Shown here: positions 25,159 through 32,831 of the stretch, piece by piece
How positions within the stretch are numbered: the stretch's first letter is position 1
How the letters are laid out: each line of letters opens with the position of its first letter
Assembly (NCBI RefSeq): GCF_027925305.1
Contig: NZ_BSDR01000001.1
Location: forward strand, 1,577,001-1,641,000
DNA from: Desulforhabdus amnigena
GTDB taxonomy: Bacteria; Desulfobacterota; Syntrophobacteria; Syntrophobacterales; Syntrophobacteraceae
DNA length: 64,000 nt
Reading direction: 5' to 3'
The notes under the pieces: model-generated
The model's input: only the letters and a program-made list of their open reading frames with translations
What the model was told of the DNA's origin: nothing
Databases searched by the model: none
Position numbers and translations under genes: made by a program

Positions 25159-25883
25159 TTTCCCTGCACCCGAAAATCCAGCGTGCTCTCATCACCGGTG
25201 GAAGCCGTGGAATCGGACTCGCCATTGCCCGGCGTCTCATGGATCAGGGGGTGGAAGTCTATTACGCATCGAGGCAGCCCTCGGCTTTTGAACATTCACT
25301 GCTCCATCATCTTGCCGCTGATTTTTCCAATCCCCGGGAAAGCATGGGTGCCATCAGCGAATCTTTCCAGGGAATGGAGCGGGTGCCGGATGTCCTCGTT
25401 TGCGCAGCGGGAACGCTTCACGAAGCTCTTGTCCTCCGCCAGGAGGATGCGTCGATGGAGGAACAGCTGCGGGTCAACATGACTTTCCACATGCACCTCA
25501 TCCGCTGGATCGTCGCCCCCATGCTGCTGCGACGGTTCGGGCGCATCGTGGGCATCTCTTCCACCGCAGCCCGCTTCCCTGCTCCAGGGCAAGCAGTCTA
25601 CGCATCGGCCAAAGCGGGGCTCGAAGCCTTCCTGAAGGGCTGTGCCGTTGAATTTGCGCGCAAAGGCATCACCTGCAACTGGGTTACCCCCGGCTACGTT
25701 CGAACGGATTTTTCCTCCGAGTTTCTGGCACAAAAGGACCTGAAGAAGGTCGTACCTGTGGGGCGTGCGGGAACATCGGAGGAAGTTGCCGAAGCGGTGA
25801 TGCTCTTCCTGGGAGAATATAGCGATTACCTGACCGGTTCGCAGATTGTCGTGGATGGAGGGCTTTCCCTCGCAGTGAAATAA
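25155..25883 (+). CDS. FabG-like 3-oxoacyl-ACP reductase of the bio-fab operon
   Basis: 242 residues, a classical short-chain dehydrogenase. TGGSRGIGLAIARRL (about 14-28) binds NAD(P)H; the catalytic set is GISSTAARF (serine), YASAKAG (tyrosine and lysine, about 152-156); the end VVDGGLSL is typical of FabG. It would reduce 3-oxoacyl-ACP. A four-base overlap links it to the hotdog gene. The organism will have a housekeeping fabG elsewhere, so this looks like a pathway-specific copy. Confidence 0.85.
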   Translation: MISLHPKIQRALITGGSRGIGLAIARRLMDQGVEVYYASRQPSAFEHSLLHHLAADFSNPRESMGAISESFQGMERVPDVLVCAAGTLHEALVLRQEDASMEEQLRVNMTFHMHLIRWIVAPMLLRRFGRIVGISSTAARFPAPGQAVYASAKAGLEAFLKGCAVEFARKGITCNWVTPGYVRTDFSSEFLAQKDLKKVVPVGRAGTSEEVAEAVMLFLGEYSDYLTGSQIVVDGGLSLAVK

Positions 25884-25960
25884 ACAGGATACCAATCGAT
25901 ACAACAACGCATCAAGGCGTATGGATGCGCAACCCCTGTGAACCATTTACCGGAGGATTT

Positions 25961-26377
25961 ATGTCTGAAGCCGTTTTGAAGACTTTGCAAAAGACCATTT
26001 CAGAGCTGATCAACTGCGACGAGAATGAAGTGACTCCAACGACTCGCCTGGTGGAGGACCTGGGATTTGAATCCATCGATTTTCTGGAACTCTCCATGAC
26101 ACTATCCCAGGAATACAAACTGGATATCGACGAAAAAACCCTGTTTCTTTCCGAATTCCGCCCCATGATGAGCAGTGCGAAGGGCGGTCGACTCCTGGAT
26201 ATCCTCACCGCTGCATATCCGCACCTGCCTCGGGAGGAACTCCGGAGGTTGATGGAAGAAGCACCCAGGGGCAATGTGCTCAAGGTCGGCCACCTGGTGA
26301 GATATCTGGACTTCAAAACCGGAAATACCAGCCAGGGAAGTACTACAGCTCATACATTCGAGACAAACCGACCATGA
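25961..26377 (+). CDS. Dedicated acyl carrier protein of the bio-fab operon
   Basis: 138 residues from ATG at 25961, with GGAGG ribosome binding site. Residues 1-80 are an acyl carrier domain; S38 in DLGFESIDFLEL is the expected phosphopantetheine site (E-S-I in place of the common D-S-L). The domain runs on into an unusual ~55-residue tail (REELRRLMEEAPRGNVLKVGHL), longer than in housekeeping ACP (about 78 residues). Four-base overlap with the next gene. Probably holds the growing dicarboxylate chain. Confidence 0.85.
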   Translation: MSEAVLKTLQKTISELINCDENEVTPTTRLVEDLGFESIDFLELSMTLSQEYKLDIDEKTLFLSEFRPMMSSAKGGRLLDILTAAYPHLPREELRRLMEEAPRGNVLKVGHLVRYLDFKTGNTSQGSTTAHTFETNRP

Positions 26378-27030
26378 ATGCCAAAACAACTCCGAGCGAA
26401 GATATGCGCACTTCAACGCATCTGGAATATCTCATTTGCAGCCGCTACTCCGAACGCTTTTTCACGGGAGAACCGCTCCCCGCGGGCAGCGTTCAGCGCA
26501 TCGTTGAAACCGCTTTGCACGCTCCCTCCCCGTCGGGACGCAATCCGTTCTATTTCGTCATCGCCGAAGAGCGGAAAGCCCTGGAAGAGCTGGCGCAGGA
26601 ACTCAGGTCGTCCTTTCTTGAACTTCACGTGAAATCATGTGGAGATGCATCTAGAAACAAAGTGATCTCCTACTACGAACGTTACAGCATTTTTCTGGAG
26701 AACGCCGCCGCCCTCCTGCTCTGCTACACCAACGACAGGAAAAGCGCGCTGGACGCCCTTTTTTCCGATGCCAAAAGTGAAGCCGCAAACCTCATTTCTC
26801 TCGGAACCGTCCTTCAGAATATCGGACTCCTTTGCACGGAATCAAACATCGGCCATTGCATCCTTTCGGCTCCAGTGGAATTGTTTCCGGAGCTTTTTGA
26901 CCACATCTTTAGAGCACCACCGCATCTCACTTTGCGCTGTCTCGTCGCTCTGGGACGCGCGGCAGGGAAAGGACGGAAGAAACCGAAAGCCATTCCCGCA
27001 CAGCGTTACGTGAAGGTATTGCAACGATGA
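26374..27030 (+). CDS. Nitroreductase-family flavoprotein of the bio-fab operon
   Basis: 218 residues of the FMN-dependent nitroreductase fold. The FMN phosphate contacts are in SRYSERFF (about 21-28) and APSPSGRNPFYFVIAEE (about 50-66); the second half has LISLGTVLQNIGLL and the closing ALGRAAGKGRKKP. It overlaps both neighbours by four bases, so it is made with the ACP and the ketoacyl synthase. In this setting I infer an enoyl-ACP reductase role, since none of the known enoyl reductases is in the operon; nothing in the sequence proves it. Confidence 0.8.
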   Translation: MNAKTTPSEDMRTSTHLEYLICSRYSERFFTGEPLPAGSVQRIVETALHAPSPSGRNPFYFVIAEERKALEELAQELRSSFLELHVKSCGDASRNKVISYYERYSIFLENAAALLLCYTNDRKSALDALFSDAKSEAANLISLGTVLQNIGLLCTESNIGHCILSAPVELFPELFDHIFRAPPHLTLRCLVALGRAAGKGRKKPKAIPAQRYVKVLQR

Positions 27031-28259
27031 AGCGGCGAGTGGTCATTGTGTCGGCGGGAGTCCTCGCTCCGGTGGGTTCCACCTGGGAGGAGTTTCAACG
27101 GAACATTTTTCTTGAGAGGGACTGGTTCGAACCCTTGGCAAAAGAACTGCCCTACCCTGCGGGTGCCAGAGTGGACGATGCGGCCCTCGATGCCTTTTAC
27201 CGGCAGAAGGGACGTGCCTTCAAGTACCGGCGCTACTACAACCGGGCAACGGACATGGCGGTCGTGGCCGCTTTCGAATGCCTGAAGAACCTGCAACCCG
27301 CATCCATCGACCCTCAGGAAATGAACCTTTTCTGGGGAGCGGGGCCCAACTTCGATTTAAGCGCGATTCCCGAAGCAACCTTTTCAGTGGAACCCGCCGA
27401 CCAGCCAAAGAGCCATCATGGAGTTTCCGCAGCCTGGATGCTCCTCTATCTTCCCAATATGACGGCGTCCGCCATTTCATGCGCCCTTGGAATCCGGGGG
27501 GAAACCCTGACTTACCTCACGGCCTGCGCCGCCGCTTCCCATGCTATCGGCGAAGCCTTCCTCAAGATCCGCAACGGGGACCTGGACTGCGTCCTCTGCG
27601 GAGGCAGCGACAGCCGCCTCAACCGGGGCGGACTGCAGGCTTACAAAATGCTCGGAGCCCTCTCCCCTTCCCCCGAACCCCGTGTTCTGCCCTTCTGTAA
27701 AGAGCGGGATGGGTTCGTGCCGGGCGAGGGTGCAGCTGCTTTCCTCCTCATGGATGCGGATACGGCTCAAACCCTGAACACTCCCATCCTGGCCGAACTG
27801 GTGGGTTATGGGTCCAGCTCCGACGGTTTTCGGCTGACCGACCCGGAACCCGGCGGACTCGGCATGGAAACGGCCATGAAAAAAGCGCTCCGAATGGCTC
27901 GAATGGCCCCTGGAGAAATCGACCTGATCGATGCCCATGGCACGGGAACCCTCAAAAACGATGCCGCTGAAGCGGCGGCCATACGCCGGGTTTTTCCGTT
28001 CCCCGTGCCCGTGACTTCCAATAAATCCCAGTTCGGCCATCTTTCGGCAGCGGCGGGAGCGCTCGAACTGGCTGCCTGCCTTGCCATGCTCCGGCGTGGA
28101 GAAGCGACCCCCACGGTAAACACGGTTGGGAAAACCGTTGAAGAAGGCATTGAACTGGTACGGAAAAACCGCTCCATGCCGCTTCGGACCATCCTCTCCA
28201 ATTCTTTCGGTTTCGGCGGTGAGAACTGCGCACTCGTCGTCAAGAGGTGGGAACCATGA
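27027..28259 (+). CDS. 3-oxoacyl-ACP synthase (KAS I/II type) of the bio-fab operon
   Basis: 410 residues, thiolase fold. The condensing triad is visible: C167 in LTACAAASHA, H304 in DAHGTGTLKND and H338 in FGHLSAAAG, as in FabB/FabF. The first 70 residues are more divergent than in FabF (EEFQRNIFLERDWFEP), which may reflect an unusual primer. It would extend a malonyl-derived starter by two-carbon units. Coupled to the nitroreductase and the second hotdog protein by ATGA overlaps. Confidence 0.88.
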   Translation: MKRRVVIVSAGVLAPVGSTWEEFQRNIFLERDWFEPLAKELPYPAGARVDDAALDAFYRQKGRAFKYRRYYNRATDMAVVAAFECLKNLQPASIDPQEMNLFWGAGPNFDLSAIPEATFSVEPADQPKSHHGVSAAWMLLYLPNMTASAISCALGIRGETLTYLTACAAASHAIGEAFLKIRNGDLDCVLCGGSDSRLNRGGLQAYKMLGALSPSPEPRVLPFCKERDGFVPGEGAAAFLLMDADTAQTLNTPILAELVGYGSSSDGFRLTDPEPGGLGMETAMKKALRMARMAPGEIDLIDAHGTGTLKNDAAEAAAIRRVFPFPVPVTSNKSQFGHLSAAAGALELAACLAMLRRGEATPTVNTVGKTVEEGIELVRKNRSMPLRTILSNSFGFGGENCALVVKRWEP

Positions 28260-28753
28260 GCCGGCCCGGCCCCTTTCGATTTGTGGACCGAATCCTGGAA
28301 TACGCATCCGAAGAGCGTATCGTCACCCTCACGGACCTGAGCTCCAGAAAAGATCTTTTGAACCGGTTCGGATTTTCCTCCCTGCTCCTGGAAATCGCAG
28401 CCCAGAGCTGCGGTCTCATGAACCGCGCGCAACACCGGGGAACTCGGGATTCCTTCCTGGGAAAAGTCAGGCACATGGCCTTTCATGAACCCTTCTTCAC
28501 CGTCTCGCCCCTTTCGACGGTGCGGACTCTCGCCCGGCGGATTTCAGGCACACCCGATTTGACCCGCTACCAGGGAAAGGTCGAGTCTTTTAACGGCACT
28601 CTTCTCGCCGATTTCGATCTTCTGATCTGCACTGCCGAACTCGGCGGCCGGGATACGGACGGGCGGCGCCGGTACTGGCAGGACTACCTCGATCGGTTGG
28701 AGCAGCAGACTTTTCTGAACACCAACGGAGAAAGATTCCATGAAATCCATTGA
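28256..28753 (+). CDS. Second hotdog-type dehydratase-like protein of the bio-fab operon
   Basis: 165 residues from ATG at 28256 (overlap ATGA with the synthase). PFRFVDRILEYASEERIVTLTDLS is the FabZ/hotdog first strand, and SSLLLEIAAQSCGLM the long helix, but the H-F-x-G-x-P-x-x-P-G motif with the catalytic histidine is missing (RFGFSSLLLE is in its place). So it may be an inactive partner of the first hotdog protein, a thioesterase, or a chain-length control subunit. It overlaps bioF by 14 bases. Confidence 0.65.
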   Translation: MSRPGPFRFVDRILEYASEERIVTLTDLSSRKDLLNRFGFSSLLLEIAAQSCGLMNRAQHRGTRDSFLGKVRHMAFHEPFFTVSPLSTVRTLARRISGTPDLTRYQGKVESFNGTLLADFDLLICTAELGGRDTDGRRRYWQDYLDRLEQQTFLNTNGERFHEIH

Positions 28754-29927
28754 AGAACGAGCGCAAAAGCTTTGCCGTGACTTTCAGACCAAAGGCGTTT
28801 TCCGGCGCCTCCCCCCGGATGATGTCCATCTGCGCCTCAACCTGGCATCCAATGACTACCTGGGAATCGTCCGCAGGGGCCTGCTTCGGCCTTCCCTGAC
28901 AAAGCACGCTTCCCGGTGCGGAACCGGCGGGGGCAGTTCCCGCCTCGTCTTCGGCAATACCAGGGCACACCGCATCCTGGAAGAAAAACTCGCGGATCAT
29001 TTCGAATACGAAGCAGCCCTGGTCTTCACGTCCGGTTTCATGGCCAATTACGGCCTATGTTCGGCTCTCAGGGAACTGGCGGATGTGGTGCTCATTGACA
29101 AGCGAGTCCACGCCAGCGTCGTGGACGGACTCATGCAAAGCATGGGCGGAAAATGCGAGATCAAGAGCTTCAAACACAACGACGCAGAGCACTACCGGCA
29201 TCTGTCTGAGCGTTTCAAAGGCCGCGAAATGGCGACCATCACTGAATCCCTTTTCAGCATGACGGGGCATGTCTGCAATCGAGGAGTCATCGAAGAAGCG
29301 GGTCAAAGGGGGTTTCTGATCGTAGACGAAGCCCACTCCCTCGGAGCGGTCAAATCTCGAGGGAAAGCGATTTTCGGCAAAGCGGCCGGAGCCGACATCA
29401 CCATCGGGACCTTTGGCAAGGCCTTCGGGTGCGTCGGCGGATTCATTCTCTGTTCCGCTCCGGTTCATACGTTTCTGGTCAACCGGTGCCGTTCATTCAT
29501 CTTCACGACGGCTCTGCCTGAAGTCTACGCGGCGGTGGGAACCGACGCCATCGATCTTGTGGCGGGAATGGACGAAGAGCGTGAAAAATTGGCGGCTCTC
29601 GCGAACTATTTGCGCACGCAGCTGACATCCTCGGGCTTTCGCGTCTCGGGAGACGCACACATCCTGGCCATCTACTGCAAGGGAGCCGAGGAAGCCGTGG
29701 AAATCAGCAGACGCCTCGGGGAAAGAGGCATCGCCCTCTATGCCGTGCGCGCCCCCACCGTTCCCCCGAAGGAAATCCTGCTGCGCGTCTCTCTAAATGG
29801 CACGCTGGATCGAGCCGACCTGGATTTCCTTCTGGAAGAACTCCAGAAACTGAAAAGGGAGCATCCGCACCTTTTTGAGGAGGACGACTGCTCCCCCCTA
29901 TTACGCCAACTGCCCCTCTCTTTTTAA
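28740..29927 (+). CDS. bioF: 8-amino-7-oxononanoate synthase
   Basis: 395 residues of the alpha-oxoamine synthase family. LNLASNDYLGI (about 34) and GTGGGSSRLVFG (about 61) are family motifs, DEAHSLGAV (about 196) binds PLP, and K227 in GTFGKAFG forms the internal aldimine. BioF joins pimeloyl-ACP or pimeloyl-CoA with L-alanine. Here it is the last gene of the operon, coming directly after the ketoacyl synthase and hotdog genes, which supports pimeloyl-ACP as the product of those genes. Glycine C-acetyltransferase is the only serious alternative. Confidence 0.9.
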   Translation: MKSIEERAQKLCRDFQTKGVFRRLPPDDVHLRLNLASNDYLGIVRRGLLRPSLTKHASRCGTGGGSSRLVFGNTRAHRILEEKLADHFEYEAALVFTSGFMANYGLCSALRELADVVLIDKRVHASVVDGLMQSMGGKCEIKSFKHNDAEHYRHLSERFKGREMATITESLFSMTGHVCNRGVIEEAGQRGFLIVDEAHSLGAVKSRGKAIFGKAAGADITIGTFGKAFGCVGGFILCSAPVHTFLVNRCRSFIFTTALPEVYAAVGTDAIDLVAGMDEEREKLAALANYLRTQLTSSGFRVSGDAHILAIYCKGAEEAVEISRRLGERGIALYAVRAPTVPPKEILLRVSLNGTLDRADLDFLLEELQKLKREHPHLFEEDDCSPLLRQLPLSF

Positions 29928-30008
29928 TCCTGCAAGCAGAGCAGACAATCATGAAGCTTTGAATCCTTCAGGCAGTACTTCGTCAGTTGCTTGCCATGAA
30001 TAGTCGTA

Positions 30009-30464
30009 TCAAAGCGCTATACATCGCTCACAGTAGTATTTTCCGCCCTTTATGGAGTAGGCATCCTCACTGAGTTTGATGACTGCGTTGCACTTTGCAC
30101 ATCGCGTGGGCTCAAATTCCGGGGGATTCTGCAGCTTCACAAAATTGTACTCGTTGGTACCATACCAGACGTACATTTCAGTCTCGAAAGCTTCCCGACA
30201 TTTTTTGCACTCTCGCCAATCCCCTTCGTGCCCCTCATTGTAGTGATAAGCGCAGAGTGTATAATTGCTATGATTTCTGTGGCAACTGTTGCGCGCATAA
30301 GAAAAGAGAACATACTGGTCCTCGTCATCACAGATCCACTGGTTGCAGCACTCGGTCTTTGTCAATTTGCCTTTCTTACCACACAGCCCACAACGGGGGG
30401 CGGTCTTTTGTCCTGCTACCTTCGAGGAAACTTTACGCTTGCTTGTGGTCTTCTTTTCAGCCAT
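30009..30464 (-). CDS. Conserved cysteine-rich (zinc-ribbon-like) protein, function unknown
   Basis: 151 residues from the ATG preceding AEKKTTSKRK (an earlier start at 30479 adds five residues). A basic N-terminus is followed by many C-x2-C pairs: CGLCGKKGKLTKTECC, CKKC, CAKC and a final CERC, plus ICDDEDQYVLFSYARNSCHRNH. These suggest two or three zinc-binding knuckles. I have a memory of this protein type in diverse bacteria without a named function. It may be the outermost cassette of the integron region, but its stop codon is not in an attC-like core. Confidence 0.75.
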   Translation of the reverse strand: MAEKKTTSKRKVSSKVAGQKTAPRCGLCGKKGKLTKTECCNQWICDDEDQYVLFSYARNSCHRNHSNYTLCAYHYNEGHEGDWRECKKCREAFETEMYVWYGTNEYNFVKLQNPPEFEPTRCAKCNAVIKLSEDAYSIKGGKYYCERCIAL

Positions 30465-30614
30465 GACGCGACTCCTCACATTTTATTATCAATAACTGTC
30501 ATCTGGCCGCACGGGAGGCGGGATTAAGTCCCTGTACGTGAATCCTGTAAGACGAAGCCCCGGGTTCATGAGATATATCAACCGCCTCCCCTAATAGGGA
30601 GGACATGGTAAAGG

Positions 30615-30676
30615 GCTAAACTCTGAGCAGGCAAGCACCGAGTGGTTTGGTGCCCGGCTCGAACCACTTGTTATAA
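30615..30676 (-). other. attC-like recombination site
   Basis: On the minus strand: TTATAAC, an imperfect bulged stem (CGAGCCGGGCACC facing GGTGCTTGCCTGCTC), then GTTTAGC, 62 bases in all. Ending in ...AAC and starting GTT... is the integron attC rule. The outer arms also pair (GGCTTATAAC / GTTTAGCC). Core bases deviate from RYYYAAC/GTTRRRY, so confidence is limited. Confidence 0.45.
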
Positions 30677-30687
30677 GCCGGCCCATA

Positions 30688-30706
30688 TTGTACAATATAT
30701 AGTACA
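30688..30706. promoter_or_regulatory. YefM-type operator
   Basis: TTGTACAA (30688-30695), a perfect palindrome, followed six bases later by AGTACA (30701-30706). Operators of yefM-yoeB modules, as described in E. coli, carry a TGTACA core in a long and a short palindrome. The site lies just upstream of the antitoxin gene, where autorepression would act. Confidence 0.65.
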
Positions 30707-30731
30707 AACCTCTTTTAAAGGAGTACCATAG

Positions 30732-30983
30732 ATGAACGCAATAACCTACTCACAAGCCCGAGGTAACCTTGCTAAAACCATGGACAAGGTCTGCGATGAC
30801 CATTCCCCGATCATCATTACACGCAAAAGCCAGCGTTCGGTCGTGATGATCTCCCTTGAAGACTACCAAGCCCTTGAAGAGACCGCTTATCTTCTAAGAA
30901 GCCCGAAAAACGCGAGAAGGCTTCTGGAGTCCATTGCTGAGCTTGAATCCGGTGGTGGTACTGAGAGGGAGTTGATCGAGTGA
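30732..30983 (+). CDS. yefM: Antitoxin YefM (Phd/YefM family)
   Basis: 83 residues. ITYSQARGNLAKTMDKVCDDH and IITRKSQRSVVMISLEDYQALEETAYLL are the DNA-binding and dimer core of Phd/YefM antitoxins. The C-terminal tail should wrap the toxin. AAGGAG precedes the ATG. It overlaps the toxin by four bases, the usual translational coupling. It runs opposite to the cassette genes and has its own operator. Confidence 0.93.
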   Translation: MNAITYSQARGNLAKTMDKVCDDHSPIIITRKSQRSVVMISLEDYQALEETAYLLRSPKNARRLLESIAELESGGGTERELIE

Positions 30984-31234
30984 GGATCATTTTCTCTGAA
31001 CATGCCTGGGAAGATTACCTCTACTGGCAACGGACTGATCGAAAGATTCTCGAGCGCATAAACAAGCTGATCAAGGAAATACAGCACTCACCCTTTGAGG
31101 GGACCGGCAAGCCTGAGCCCCTCAGGCATGGTCTATCCGGATATTGGTCCCGACGCGTAACCGATGAACACCGGATTGTCTACAAAATCGATCAGGACTC
31201 CCTCCATCTTGCACAGCTTAGATACCACTATTAG
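30980..31234 (+). CDS. yoeB: Toxin YoeB (ribosome-dependent mRNA interferase)
   Basis: 84 residues from GTG. RelE fold. FSEHAWEDYLYW, the LSGYWSRRVTDEHRIVY segment with catalytic arginine, and the final RYHY with histidine 83 are the YoeB signature. It cleaves mRNA in the ribosomal A site and is neutralised by YefM. The module lies between two attC-like sites, a common place for such pairs in chromosomal integrons. Confidence 0.94.
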   Translation: MRIIFSEHAWEDYLYWQRTDRKILERINKLIKEIQHSPFEGTGKPEPLRHGLSGYWSRRVTDEHRIVYKIDQDSLHLAQLRYHY

Positions 31235-31248
31235 CGATGGCTTCATGC

Positions 31249-31371
31249 TCATAACAAACAGCTGACCGGCCGCGCCGAAGCGGCACCGAACTATGCCGCC
31301 AAGGAACTACAGGAAACGCTACCGTAAATTCCCGGCGTGGTTCGGTGTCCGGCCGCATACGCTCGTTAGGC
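31249..31371 (-). other. attC-like site following the small membrane protein gene
   Basis: On the minus strand it begins with GCCTAAC, which contains the TAA stop codon of the preceding gene, and ends with GTTATGA. Inside, CACCGAACCACGCCG pairs with CGGCATAGTTCGGTG and a flanking GGCCGG pair extends it, giving an imperfect bulged stem. Length 123 bases. A stop codon buried in the first attC core is a strong cassette hallmark. Confidence 0.6.
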
Positions 31372-31728
31372 ATTCTTCTTTCCAACGGGACTAGGAGCAA
31401 GAAGTCCTGCAAGGAAGCCCACTACCGTGGTTACGATGGTTAGCATGGTGTCACTCTTAGTAGCGTAAACCACATCCTTTTTGAGTTCAGTGGAGACTCC
31501 TGCACCAAGAACCCAGACCGAGTAAATGAGCGAAAATGCAAATGCGATGACAATGATTAGCCAAATTGCATCGATAATCTTGGAACTGGGAGGTGGCAGT
31601 TGTTGTGTTACCTGTGCCTCGAACTTGCGCAATATACCCTCTGGATCGACTTTAAGTTCTTCGATTGTCGCAGGATTAGAGAGTACTGAGTTGACAAGCG
31701 CCGTTGCGGAACGAAGTTGTTCAGCCAT
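31366..31728 (-). CDS. Small two-helix membrane protein, probable integron cassette gene
   Basis: 120 residues with no family I can name. The N-terminal 45 residues are soluble and helical (TALVNSVLSNPATIEELKVDPEGIL). Two membrane segments follow, IIDAIWLIIVIAFAFSLIYS (about 51-70) and MLTIVTTVVGFLAGLLAP (about 96-113). AAGGAG precedes the start. Its TAA stop lies in GCCTAAC of the attC-like site. An IS3-type element sits about 55 bases upstream and may have cut it off from the integron promoter. Confidence 0.7.
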   Translation of the reverse strand: MAEQLRSATALVNSVLSNPATIEELKVDPEGILRKFEAQVTQQLPPPSSKIIDAIWLIIVIAFAFSLIYSVWVLGAGVSTELKKDVVYATKSDTMLTIVTTVVGFLAGLLAPSPVGKKNA

Positions 31729-31826
31729 TTGTTTCTCCTTTGCTCGGATTTGTGGGTGGTGATGATTTCGGTTGCTGCGGAATGTGTCAATAACTTTGAG
31801 ACACCCTTGAGCAAAATTTATTGTAA

Positions 31827-32831
31827 CTATCCATCAGTCGTTACAAGCTTGGGGGGATTGATCCAAGCCGCTGTCGGTAAAGGCTTTGGAGTCGGCACCT
31901 TGTTGACGAATCTTTCTGGGTGATCCTGGTATGCGCGGATCAAGACCCGTTCTCTGGCTTGTAAGACTTCAGGGGCATTTCCAAAGTGAACCATCTCGGG
32001 GGTGAGCAGGCTGATCCCCGTATGACGGTGCTCCTGGTTGTACCAGGGAAAGAAATCCTGGCAGAAACTGCGTGCATCCTGGATGGCTCCAAAGCATTCG
32101 GGAAAATCAGGTCTATACTTGAGCGTTTTGAACTGGGATTCGGAGTAAGGGTTATCATCACTGGTATAGGGTCTGCTGTGAGTCTTGGTGATCCCAAGGT
32201 CTGCGAGCAGAAAGGCCACGGGTTTCGATTTCATTGAAGATCCTCTGTCTGCATGAATCGTCAACTGTCCCGGAACTATCCCCTGTTTGGAACAGGTTTC
32301 CTGAATGAAGCGTTTTGCGAGCTGCGCCGATTCATGGGTTGCCACCATCCATCCGACGACGTATCGGCTGAAGATGTCAATAATCACATAGAGATAGAAG
32401 TAGGTCCATTTGCCGGGACCAAGAAGCTTCGTGATGTCCCAGGATCAGACCTGGTTGGGTCCCGTTGCCAGAAGCTCGGGTTTTTCATAAACAGGATGGC
32501 GCAACTGGTTTCTGCGTTCTTTCACCTCCTTTTGATCTTCAAGGATCCGGTACATGGTGCGGATGGAGCAGTGGTATTTTCCCTCATCGAGCAAGGTCGC
32601 ATAGACTTCATGAGGAGCCTTGTCGACAAAGCGCTCCGAGTGCAGGATATCGAGCACCGCCTGCTTTTCTTCTGGTTGCAGAGCACGCGGCGAAGGAGAT
32701 TTCCCGCCGCACTCCGCAGCCTTCATTTTGCTCCCGGCTCTCCGCCGATACAGGCTGGCCCTCGGAACCACGAGGGCTTCACAGGCACGGCGGGTGCCTA
32801 TTTCAAGGGCGAGCGCTTCTGTGGCATCCAT
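31827..32831 (-). pseudogene. IS3 orfB (DDE transposase), interrupted by one nonsense codon
   Basis: Two segments in the same frame (32831-32445 and 32444-31827) are separated only by TGA at 32447-32445, where relatives have tryptophan (GPNQVWSWDITK would be expected). Beyond it the integrase core is intact: D in SWDITK, D in TIHADRGSSM and E in YSESQFKTLKY, and the expected HRHTGISLLTPEMVH. About 334 codons in total. The start overlaps the orfA stop (TGATG). Confidence 0.88.

Noticed and set aside
30732-31234. Reading the toxin pair as evidence for a plasmid
   Set aside because: No replication or partition gene nearby; position between attC-like sites explains it better.
32445-32447. TGA as selenocysteine codon
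   Set aside because: The position is a tryptophan in IS3 transposases and no SECIS-like hairpin follows; a nonsense mutation is simpler.
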